This document shows positions 8,776 to 17,560 of a stretch of DNA of 64,000 nucleotides, piece by piece; position 1 is the first letter of the stretch; every line of letters begins with the position of its first letter. The DNA comes from Durusdinium trenchii. Taxonomy: Eukaryota > Sar > Dinophyceae > Suessiales > Symbiodiniaceae. The DNA is taken from the NCBI GenBank assembly GCA_963970005.1, contig CAXAMN010006668.1:1821792-1885791 (forward strand), written 5' to 3'. Position numbers and translations under genes: made by a program. The notes under the pieces were generated by a model, which had not been told where the DNA came from, ran no database searches, and saw only the letters and a list, made by a program, of their open reading frames with translations.

Positions 8776-10305
8776 TCTAGAGGAGACAAATGCAAGTTTA
8801 GTCACCAAGAGAAGCACAAGAGTTCTGCTAAGAAACCAGAAAACCTCAAGGGTGACAGATCAAAGAGTCCCGGTGGCAGGAGCAGTAGCCCTAGGCCAGT
8901 GAAGGATCAGATCTGTTGGAATTGGCAGAAAGGATCGTGCAAGTTCGGGGACAAATGTCGACGTCAGCATCACGCTGCTCCTGCTACAAAACAAGAGGCT
9001 AGAGGCAAAGCCAAGCCCAAACCGGCTGCGCCAGCCTTCATGCTTTGCGGAGACATCGAGAGTGATGACGAGGACGTACAACCCGCACTTCCCAACGTAC
9101 AACAAGGTAAGCTGGCGCTTCGCTTTAAAGTCAGATTCGATGACCAGGCGAATGTGACCACGTTCACCTGCGATCCTGGTAACGAGCTAAACAACCGTCC
9201 CTCCAAGAAGAAGAAGAATGAGGTGCAGAAGGTGGACACCGAGCTCATTTCGTCGTTGAGAGCCCTCAGAGTGAGCAACATAGCTGCACGAGTAGCACAT
9301 GCCAAAGGTAAGATGATGGAGCTATTCTATGCTGAACACATTGCCAAGGCATGGATACAAATCACTCAAGATGAAGGAATCGAGGTGAACGTCGACCTGT
9401 CTGATTTCAACACCAGAGAGGTAGTAAGGAAGGATTTTGTCAACTACACGATACCAGGAGCCACGATGTTCATGGCTGTGGAGAGGTATGATGGACCACC
9501 AATACGCTTCATCATGGACACGGGATGTGGACACGATTTGATCTCAAGAGAGAAAGTCAATGCCATGGGCCTTACCACCAAGGAAGGACCCAAATCCGTG
9601 AGCTTCATGACAGCGAATGGTGTAACTAGTACATCAGAGATGGTGGACATCAATGTGGACGAACTACCCATGAGGTCCGAGGCACACGTGTTGGAAAGCA
9701 CACCATCAGTCTTTTCCATCGGGAAACGGTGCATGGAACAAGGGTACTCATTCATATGGCCGGCAAATCAATTGCCATACCTCATCGACCAGAACGCGAA
9801 CAAGATTCCGCTATCGGTGCATGACAACATACCCTACATTAAGGTGAATGATGATGACGGGAGATGTTTACCAAGACCAGACGGCTTGGCTACGATACTT
9901 CATCGCATACTGTCAGGTGTGGGGCATGAAGACGAGGTCACAGCAGGTCAGGAGACACAACAAGAGGAACTTCCGCCCAAGAAACCACGGAGACGGAGGA
10001 GAAAGAAGAAAGATAACCAGAGAGGTCAGGATGATGAATCTGATATCAATCCAGCTGTTGCAGGCGTCGAAGGAGAACCAGAGGAACACGGTGATGACAG
10101 GTATTCTCCTGAAGAGGAATATGACGGGGAAGACCCGAGATTCGATCGTGATCACGAAGGTCAACCTGAAGAAGCCGGAGGCGACGAACATGGAGGTGAT
10201 GCGGATTCTGAACGAGGGAGAGTGACATTGATGAAGATGAAGAGGGGCTATTGGAAGTCGATGTGGTTGACGGGGAAACCAGACTATCAAAACCAGGAGT
10301 GCTGA
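8776..10305 (+). CDS. Gag zinc finger plus aspartic protease
   Basis: The same frame as the preceding ORF, separated only by TAA; the first ATG is at 8899. A second CCCH finger, CWNWQKGSCKFGDKCRRQH (C-x7-C-x5-C-x3-H), follows the broken one. The retropepsin-type active site is FIMDTGCGHDLIS at about 9508-9546 (residue 207 from the ATG), flanked by hydrophobic strands. The role is polyprotein cleavage. A long acidic, Pro/Glu-rich linker follows. The frame ends at 10305, while the integrase frame (-1) becomes the natural one after about 10212-10228. Confidence 0.85.
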   Translation, partial: SRGDKCKFSHQEKHKSSAKKPENLKGDRSKSPGGRSSSPRPVKDQICWNWQKGSCKFGDKCRRQHHAAPATKQEARGKAKPKPAAPAFMLCGDIESDDEDVQPALPNVQQGKLALRFKVRFDDQANVTTFTCDPGNELNNRPSKKKKNEVQKVDTELISSLRALRVSNIAARVAHAKGKMMELFYAEHIAKAWIQITQDEGIEVNVDLSDFNTREVVRKDFVNYTIPGATMFMAVERYDGPPIRFIMDTGCGHDLISREKVNAMGLTTKEGPKSVSFMTANGVTSTSEMVDINVDELPMRSEAHVLESTPSVFSIGKRCMEQGYSFIWPANQLPYLIDQNANKIPLSVHDNIPYIKVNDDDGRCLPRPDGLATILHRILSGVGHEDEVTAGQETQQEELPPKKPRRRRRKKKDNQRGQDDESDINPAVAGVEGEPEEHGDDRYSPEEEYDGEDPRFDRDHEGQPEEAGGDEHGGDADSERGRVTLMKMKRGYWKSMWLTGKPDYQNQEC

Positions 10306-11713
10306 AGAACGAGGCGAAATCCATATTGCACTTGATGACGCACCGATACAAGAACCCATACTGCAAGTCATGTGTGAGAGCAAAGATGAAGCACTACAAG
10401 ACTAGCAAGGGAGCTTTCAAACGGAAATTGAAGGCATTCGGTGACCTTATCACTTTCGATCTCATGAACACTCAGAAGATGGCGAGAGATGGGATCATGC
10501 CGGATAAGGACATATTGGTGATTCGAGATCGGTTCACTGGTGTGATATGGGGTTATCCATTGAAAGCAAGCAATAGTGACGAAGTGGTGCAGGCAATGAA
10601 GCACTATATCGGTAAGAGAAAGGTCACCAACGCTTACTCGGATGATGCACCACAATTCGAATCAGCACTCAAGGAACTCCGGATCCCACTAGACCAGTCG
10701 CTTCCAGGACATCCCCAGAACAATTCACTCGCCGAAAGAAACAATCAGTTCATGATGCTTACCACATCGACGTGCCTACTAGAAGCCGGACTACCACCAT
10801 GTTTTTGGCCATTTGCAGTGGAATGCGTAAGCCATTTATTGAACATCGAGAAGCTGAGCGATGGCAGCAGTGCATGGTTGAAGTTGCACAAGAGCGAATT
10901 CCCAGGCATGGTGATACCACTTGGAGCGAAGGTGTTCTTCAAACCTAGTGATGCGAGAGAAAGAGACCAAGATCACAAGTTCGACCCCAAGAGCATACCT
11001 GGCATCTTCGCAGGATACGTTATGGGGACCGGGATGAACTGGTCGCGAAAATACAAAGTATGGGCCATAAGCGATTTCGCACAACAGAATCTAGGCTATG
11101 ATGCCGAGAGACCGTTGAGGAAGTTGATTACTCCTCACATCACCGAGAAGATCTTCCAAGACGACGGAATAGAATTTCCATTGAAGAAGGAATACGAAAG
11201 GTTGAACAGCACACTCGAGGGAATGAAAGTCCTGAAGGAGAGATCCGGTTCTCCAGATGCACCTACCAATCCCGAGTTACCCGATCCCGGCGATGGCGAC
11301 GATCAAGACGATGACGATGATGCGCCTGATCCACCAGACGGGGATCTGAAGTCAAAAGCTAGCGAAATTGACGCGATCGAGGATAAGAAAACGGAAGAAC
11401 TCACAGAGAAGAAGAAAGAGGAGTACTCCGGTCCCGATCACTACTCCGTTGGGGGGCCAGGTGATAATATAATTTACTTGAACAACGACGGCGAACACGT
11501 CAAGATCGCAACGGACGGTCGTCTATATAGAGTGGGATCGGATGGAAGGCGACTCTTCCACAACTCACCAAGACCCAAGGACTACCTTACACCTGAAGAA
11601 TGGCAGAAGCTATCGGTGAAAGATAGAGCTATAGCCAAGAAGGCCGGGAAACATGTAGACAAGGTCGTGGATAGATTGTCGAAGAAAGCGAAAGGACTTG
11701 GGAGCAGTACGGA
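10212..11713 (+). CDS. Integrase (N-terminal Pol)
   Basis: The GAG-pre-integrase zinc motif is HLMTHRYKNPYCKSC (HxxxH...CxxC). The catalytic core shows FGDLITFDLMNT, AYSDDAPQF and PQNNSLAERNNQ, the D, D, E triad of the retroviral rve family with a slightly short D-E spacing. A C-terminal copia integrase region follows (KVFFKPSDARERDQDHK, GIFAGYVMGTG). An acidic and then basic linker leads toward RT. ATG at 10251 is only a nominal start, since the protein should be made as part of Pol. The frame runs into the inserted MITE-like element at 11714 and stops there (11771). Confidence 0.88.
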
Positions 11714-12121
11714 CCCTGAGCATCGGATATTGATCCTAATCAATAAACCGAAAAAATATCAATATTTTTGATTTGCCAAAAATATTGAAAATCATATTGA
11801 TTTTGATATTGATTCCGGTATTGATTTCTGGGCAGCTTCGAAAAAGCAAATTTGATCAAATTTGATCAATTTTGATCAAATTTGATCAAATTTGGCTGGT
11901 TTTTGATCAAATTTGANNNNNNNNNNGATCAAATTTGATCAAATTTGGCTGGTTTTTGATCAAATTTGATCAAGCTGACCATGTTGCTGTTTATTGAATT
12001 TCCTATTGATTTTTGCTTGGCTTTGAGGAAGAATTTCTATTGAAAAAGCACGCGCCCAAATCAATAGAAATTGTTGATTTTTTCAAGAATATTGATTAGG
12101 ATCAATATCTGATGCCCAGGG
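11714..12121. mobile_element. MITE-like insertion inside copia pol
   Basis: 32-bp terminal inverted repeats (11714-11745 and 12090-12121) match at 30 of 32 positions, beginning CCCTG(A/G)GCATC. Possible 2-bp target duplication GA (11712-11713, 12122-12123). Removing the element and one GA joins the integrase and RT frames in phase (codons ACG GAT AAG), which supports a later insertion. The interior is AT-rich with tandem palindromic TTTGATCAAA units and has no coding capacity. It contains a 10-N gap, so its true length is unknown. Confidence 0.8.
11850..11973. repeat. TTTGATCAAA tandem palindromic repeats with gap
   Basis: Repeated AAATTTGATC units with a longer period that includes GGCTGGTTTTTGATC on both sides of the gap. 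The 10 Ns at 11917-11926 are an assembly gap, very likely caused by this repeat. Confidence 0.8.
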
Positions 12122-15100
12122 GATAAGAAGGAGGACGAGGAGCCTGATGAACTCTTGAAGGACCTGGAAGACGCCAAGAAGGGTGACGAAGGAGATAATG
12201 AAAAGAAGTCCAAGAAAGACAAGAAGGATAAGAAAACCAAGAAGGATAAGAAATCCAAGAAAGAAAAGAAGTCTAAGGGTAAGGATGAGAAAGGTGAAGG
12301 TGGACCAAGCTTGGCTATGCCTACTACCTTTATGGAGTGGGACACTGATGATGATGATGATGACCCATGGTCCCCTAAATCCTTTACATCCGAATCCACG
12401 TGTGTCCCCAGTGATGAAGAATTCCTCACCGATTGGGACGAGAGTGCCATGTGGGAGGACAACGATGACAATCTTGCTATGGCGGCTTGGAAGACGGAGA
12501 ACGTCTACAATCCACTGAACGGTCAGATATGTTGTTGCATCACTGGGGATCCCATTGACAACGATGTAGTTGATGAACCATTTCCGACGATGCCATGTGT
12601 AGTGCGTGATACGCAACATCGCCCAAAACTTATGGGCAATAGGTTGTTCAACGCTGTGGTATCAAGACCTGTGAGCCGTGCTGAGATCTTATCCAATAAG
12701 AAGGCAATGCAATCTATGTTGGATGAGTGGGGCGGACTCTGGGATGAGGAAACATTCGACGGGTCGTGGCTGAGAGAATATGATGAGATAGTGGCAACCT
12801 CCAAGAAGAAAGGGGAAGAAGTTCACTTAGCAAGAGTACATGGAATATGTGTGGAAAAGAACTACCAACTGCCTGACGATGACCCGAAGAGGAAGTTCAA
12901 AGGGCGAGGGGTTCTACTCGGAGATCAGGTGAAGAACCAGAACTTCGAGGCAGCATTGTTCCAAGACCTTGGAAACTCTCCAGCTACATTTGAAGCTGCT
13001 CGATGGGCCGATTTCTACGGTTGCCTGGAAGGTAATGATGTGCAGGTAGCAGACGCCATTAGAGCATATATCCAAGCATTATTGGGCGGTGTACCGTGTT
13101 GGGCTGAACTCCCGTGGGAAGCGTGGCCCAAGCACTTGCAAGAGGAGATCACCAGAAGGGGTCTCAAACGTCCTATGTGTCGTGTGAACAAAGCATTATA
13201 CGGACATCCAGACTCTGGAACGGAGTTCAAACCCGTCGGACCAGAATGGCCGTCGATGTATTACCACGAAAAGCTAGACTTGCTGTTAGTGATATATGTG
13301 GACGACTTGAAGTTGGCAGGGCCCAAGGAGAACTTGAAGAAAGGTTGGGACCTACTCCGATCCAAGCTACGCATTGAACCGGAAACCGAGGTCGGATTGT
13401 ATTTAGGATGTGTTTTGTCGAAAGGCGAAGATAAATTGGCCGATGGTTCCAAAGTCACTACAATGACATATGATATGAGCGCTCTGCTCAAAATGAGCGT
13501 GGTCAAATACCTCGATATAGTAGGTAAGGACACAGTATTGAAGAAAGTTGCAACGCCAATGTTACCGGATGTCACAAAGGATCATCCATCGAGAGCACCA
13601 TGCAGTACCCAAAAGGGACTTGCTGTCACATGCACATGGTGTGGTACTTGTTTCTCGCCTGACCAGGCAGCTTCCAAGGCCAGGTCAACAGACGATGACG
13701 TCAAGTCTGATGCGAAGGAGCAACCTCGTGGTACCCTAGCGCCTCATGCTGCTAGTCTCCTAATGAAACTGCTGTACGCTGCTAGAATAGCGCGTTTCGA
13801 CCTGTTAAGGGCCATCAATGTGCTGGCTCGTAATGTGACAAAATGGACAGTTGCCGACGATGCTAAATTGCACCACCTGATGTGTTACGTGCATCATTCA
13901 GCCGATCAGAAAATGGTAGGTTGGGTCGGTGATTCCAAAGCAGACCTGTCGTTAGCCCTATTCGCAGATGCGGACTACGCAGGATGTGGTCAATCGTTGA
14001 AGTCGACTTCCGGTGCACACATGCATGTCCAAGGCAAACGAACTCGTTTCCCGTTGGCAGGAGGTAGCAAACGTCAAGGGTGCGTTAGCCACTCCACCCC
14101 GGAGGCTGAGATTGTAGCGGCGGATTACGCATTGAGGACACTTGGAATCCCAAGCATCAGTGCATGGGAGACTTTGATGAGGACGCCACCAAGAATAGTC
14201 TTTTATGACGATAATCAAGCGATGATCAATGTTATGAGGAGTGGGAGGAACCCCACGATGCGTCACATGGAGCGCACTCATGGTATTTCCATCACTTGGT
14301 TGTATGAGATGTTCAAGCGTGACTATCTGTTGCTCGTATATGAGGTTACTGCTCGTATGGCTGCCGATATCCACACTAAAGGGTTCGATGATGCCAACTC
14401 ATGGAAACATGCGTGCATGCTGATCAATATACTGAGCGACGATGGTCTGCGCAGCCAAGCATTGCTCGACTTGATGAAGCCAACTCATGATGGGTTGTCT
14501 TACGCCAAGCAGCTCCAGAAAGACCGTCACAGTAAGGTGCCAACATATCCTTACACCACCATTCCGGTTGTCCCGCCACAACTGTATCAGCCGGGACTTT
14601 CGAGCAAAGAGGGACTGCAAGAGATCCCTGGATGCGACCCCTACGTTATGGTTCGTACTCCCAAGCTGTACAGGCTGCGTCCACCACGGGCTCCCCCTGA
14701 TATGGCATACCTTCGCAGCACTTGGATCTTGCAGGACGCGCAATGGCAACAGATCGAGGATAAGGTCGACCCTAACTTAGAGCCCGTTCGGTTTGACCGC
14801 TGGGTCGAACGTGCGTTCTTTCAGTTTCATCCTTTGTCTTCTCCGTTACCCGAAGCGTCCGCTCCTGCGTCTGGTCATTTCAACGCTGCGATCCTTCCAC
14901 GTCTTTTGTTTAGCTTGCGTCCGCTTGTCCAATGTCGCGAGTTGCAACAGACTCTCCGTGATTCGTCCTTGTACTTGTCGATTCATCACTGCTCGACCTC
15001 TGCCTTACATGTGCTCAACGCCCTGACACGCCTTGTGCATGGGGGGAATGGGGGGTCTGGGGGGTCTTCGATGATTTTCGACAATTTTGTTTCGGATCCT

Positions 15101-17560
15101 GAAGAGCAAGAGCACTCAGTTCACGATCATTGGGAGGTAGACGAAGAAGCTAAAACGCTAACAAGAATACACTCGTCTCCTAGGAGAAAGGCGTTCTGCC
15201 CGGGTGACGCACCATCTTGTCCAGTCGACATGTCACGGATCAAAGACGATAGGATGACTTACCGTCAAGGAAGTCAGTTCGAGTCATCAGATTTTGAGGA
15301 TTGTGTCAAGGACTATTGGCGACACTCAGGTGGAGGTACGCATACCAAAACGCACCTCCGATGGATAGGCAAGACTGTGTTCACCCTTAGGGGAAACGAC
15401 GCTGAATCGGAAAACGAGGAAGCTCAATCGGCTGCAATAGCGTTATGTAGCACCCCAAAGCGTATGAAAACGATCCCACTGAAGGATATCATTGTCCCAA
15501 CGTTCGTCTCCGTTAGCAAAGCCAAGAGCGAGGAGAGCAAAGAGCACAGAATAGTTGATGTCAACTTGACACGACATGATGGGGAGATTGCATATCGGTA
15601 CCAGTTCGTGTTGTGCGAGGAAGATGACGACCTAGCCGCCCGCGACGAGCAGATGGTAATTGATCTGTACGACATAGGTAAAGAACCTGCATTCATCCTA
15701 CTGTGTTCAGAGGAATGTAATCACTTCACCCATTTAGCGGCGAAGCACGATTGCACCATCGTCACTGTATCTCAGAGCGATGACCTCACTTCACCATACG
15801 GAATTGCACGTGCGCTCGCAGCAGTACGCTCGGAGAAGGATGCAGTAATGTTTGCAGGACCCTGTACAGGCGGATCAGCATGGTCGAGATACAACGCTAA
15901 AGTCAGCGATGCGATAGCTAAATCTATAGAGCTTAAGCGAGCACTATACTGGGACCTTTGGGAACGTTTTGAAACTGTTATGACTCGTGTTTTGAGGATC
16001 GGAGCCGCCGCACTGTTTGAACTACCAAGATACTGTGCCTACTGGAAAGATCAAAGGGTTCAACGTTTGTTGAGCGGCACTGATTGCGACTGTCATGTGT
16101 TTGATGGATGTATGTACGGGTTAGGTGCTGAATTCAACGATTCGCACTCCAACAAGAAACTCATCAAGAAACCTTGGGAGATTGTATCATGGAATCTTGA
16201 GTTTGGCGACCAGCTCAGCAGAACATGTGACAAGAGCCATAGCCATAGAGATTGCGCAGGTAAATACACTAAGACTACTCAATTATATAATAAGAAGATA
16301 GTCGGCATTATCCTGAAGACCGTGACCAAGAGAATCGCTGAATTCCAGAAGTCTGAGAAGATGATGCATGCCGTTCCGTGCCTTATGATTCGAGCCTTGG
16401 GTAGTTCCTTCAACGAACGATCAGTGTGTGATGCAACGTCAAACGAGACTGTATACACATGTGATGAGCATGGGACACAAATATCACACGTACGACGGAT
16501 CGAACCACATGGCATTCATAATTTTCAGGCCTGTTGTGTTTGTTTGTGTGACCACAGCACTGCTTCACCCGTACGCTTCAGCGACGTGGCTATGGCTTCT
16601 GTTGGTGGTGTCATGAACTATAACAGCAACACGAGCGGCTACCCGACTTTCATCATCAAGATCCTCGATGGCCTGGTTGAGATGAAGGAGAGAGGGCAGA
16701 TCACCCTACCTCCAAGGATGTCGAGGAGTACGCATGGGTTGGATGTGGTTGAAGCATGGATTGCCGTCGGCATTCCTCCGCTCGTCCCGTTATCCATCAA
16801 CTATGCAATGTCCAGGACAAAATCCGATGACACCAAGTTCTTGACCGCTTCACTGAAGAAGTTAGTGGGCTACATGAACGAGGACGAGAAGAAAGAGAAA
16901 ACTGGCGACTTGGCAAGACGCTATAAGCTATCCATGGCCACCATTAAGGGGCGCTTCGGGAACGATGCAAGTGGGGTTTTCAGCAACCTTTCTCGCTACC
17001 TTGTGGAGCCTGAGGAGATTGGGGCGATCGATGAATTATGGGACGACGTCCGCGACTTCATCAACAGCGGCAGACTCAATGACACTATGGTTGCCTACCA
17101 GCAATGGAGGAACCTGTCCGGGTCGGCCAATGAGAGCATGAACATGCGTGAAGCCGCGGATCCGTCAGATCACGTCTATGCTACCCGCCTCGAGAGTTAC
17201 TACACGATCTTCAGCTCGATCTTCTATCACACCTCTGACAAACTCACCAGTCGAAACGCGAAGGAGAAGGTACAAGAGCTGATAGAGACGGTGAACAGAG
17301 AAATCCGCAACATGGCACTGGCAATAAGGGTCCACAACTCGGACAGCGCGTTGGACAAGATCCACGTGATCGATGTGCTCGAGGACCTGATTGCCAGGAA
17401 GAGAGGATTGCCAAAATACAGGTCGGCGGCTCAGAACCATATGGAGACCTTTCTAGGCTCCATGAGTGTAATGGTACAATACCTTGACAACTGCAAGCCT
17501 CCGGTAGCCCTGATAATACCAGAAGAACTCAGATTCATGAGGGAAAAGTCATGCCGATGA
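12122..17560 (+). CDS. pol: Reverse transcriptase, RNase H and large C-terminal extension
   Basis: About 1,810 codons after the MITE. A Lys-rich linker is followed by copia RT (about 12650-13400): fingers ARVHGICVEKNYQ, first Asp region VADAIRAYIQALL, KALYGHPDSG, and the YVDD box VIYVDDLKLAGP near 13295. RNase H (about 13950-14410) has FADADYAGC, STPEAEIVAADYAL, YDDNQAMINV, RHMERTHGISITWL and MAADIHTKGF. Copia Pol normally ends here. This one continues for about 1,050 residues: a Pro-rich region, an acidic segment, then residues about 1180-1370 with FAGPCTGGSAWSRYN, LFELPRYCAYW and FDGCMYGLG, a weakly methyltransferase-like pattern, then a helical tail. TGA (17558-17560) overlaps the next ORF. 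Confidence 0.9.
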   Translation, partial: DKKEDEEPDELLKDLEDAKKGDEGDNEKKSKKDKKDKKTKKDKKSKKEKKSKGKDEKGEGGPSLAMPTTFMEWDTDDDDDDPWSPKSFTSESTCVPSDEEFLTDWDESAMWEDNDDNLAMAAWKTENVYNPLNGQICCCITGDPIDNDVVDEPFPTMPCVVRDTQHRPKLMGNRLFNAVVSRPVSRAEILSNKKAMQSMLDEWGGLWDEETFDGSWLREYDEIVATSKKKGEEVHLARVHGICVEKNYQLPDDDPKRKFKGRGVLLGDQVKNQNFEAALFQDLGNSPATFEAARWADFYGCLEGNDVQVADAIRAYIQALLGGVPCWAELPWEAWPKHLQEEITRRGLKRPMCRVNKALYGHPDSGTEFKPVGPEWPSMYYHEKLDLLLVIYVDDLKLAGPKENLKKGWDLLRSKLRIEPETEVGLYLGCVLSKGEDKLADGSKVTTMTYDMSALLKMSVVKYLDIVGKDTVLKKVATPMLPDVTKDHPSRAPCSTQKGLAVTCTWCGTCFSPDQAASKARSTDDDVKSDAKEQPRGTLAPHAASLLMKLLYAARIARFDLLRAINVLARNVTKWTVADDAKLHHLMCYVHHSADQKMVGWVGDSKADLSLALFADADYAGCGQSLKSTSGAHMHVQGKRTRFPLAGGSKRQGCVSHSTPEAEIVAADYALRTLGIPSISAWETLMRTPPRIVFYDDNQAMINVMRSGRNPTMRHMERTHGISITWLYEMFKRDYLLLVYEVTARMAADIHTKGFDDANSWKHACMLINILSDDGLRSQALLDLMKPTHDGLSYAKQLQKDRHSKVPTYPYTTIPVVPPQLYQPGLSSKEGLQEIPGCDPYVMVRTPKLYRLRPPRAPPDMAYLRSTWILQDAQWQQIEDKVDPNLEPVRFDRWVERAFFQFHPLSSPLPEASAPASGHFNAAILPRLLFSLRPLVQCRELQQTLRDSSLYLSIHHCSTSALHVLNALTRLVHGGNGGSGGSSMIFDNFVSDPEEQEHSVHDHWEVDEEAKTLTRIHSSPRRKAFCPGDAPSCPVDMSRIKDDRMTYRQGSQFESSDFEDCVKDYWRHSGGGTHTKTHLRWIGKTVFTLRGNDAESENEEAQSAAIALCSTPKRMKTIPLKDIIVPTFVSVSKAKSEESKEHRIVDVNLTRHDGEIAYRYQFVLCEEDDDLAARDEQMVIDLYDIGKEPAFILLCSEECNHFTHLAAKHDCTIVTVSQSDDLTSPYGIARALAAVRSEKDAVMFAGPCTGGSAWSRYNAKVSDAIAKSIELKRALYWDLWERFETVMTRVLRIGAAALFELPRYCAYWKDQRVQRLLSGTDCDCHVFDGCMYGLGAEFNDSHSNKKLIKKPWEIVSWNLEFGDQLSRTCDKSHSHRDCAGKYTKTTQLYNKKIVGIILKTVTKRIAEFQKSEKMMHAVPCLMIRALGSSFNERSVCDATSNETVYTCDEHGTQISHVRRIEPHGIHNFQACCVCLCDHSTASPVRFSDVAMASVGGVMNYNSNTSGYPTFIIKILDGLVEMKERGQITLPPRMSRSTHGLDVVEAWIAVGIPPLVPLSINYAMSRTKSDDTKFLTASLKKLVGYMNEDEKKEKTGDLARRYKLSMATIKGRFGNDASGVFSNLSRYLVEPEEIGAIDELWDDVRDFINSGRLNDTMVAYQQWRNLSGSANESMNMREAADPSDHVYATRLESYYTIFSSIFYHTSDKLTSRNAKEKVQELIETVNREIRNMALAIRVHNSDSALDKIHVIDVLEDLIARKRGLPKYRSAAQNHMETFLGSMSVMVQYLDNCKPPVALIIPEELRFMREKSCR
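15640..16320 (+). other. Methyltransferase-like segment of the Pol extension (tentative)
   Basis: The order of short motifs (VIDLYDIG, then DCTIVTVSQSDD, then AGPCTGGSAW, then FELPRYC) recalls C5-methyltransferase motifs I, III, IV (PC) and VI (E-x-x). The tail pattern RTCDKSHSHRDCAGKYTKT is cysteine/histidine-rich and could bind metal. I recall similar PCTGGSxW segments in other dinoflagellate retroelement proteins. No motif VIII or X is evident, so catalytic activity is doubtful. Confidence 0.3.

Noticed and set aside
12061-12619. Minus-strand ORFs over the Lys-rich start of the RT ORF (poly-Phe/Leu/Ser)
   Set aside because: Reverse complement of Lys/Asp-rich coding sequence produces such frames; not a membrane protein.
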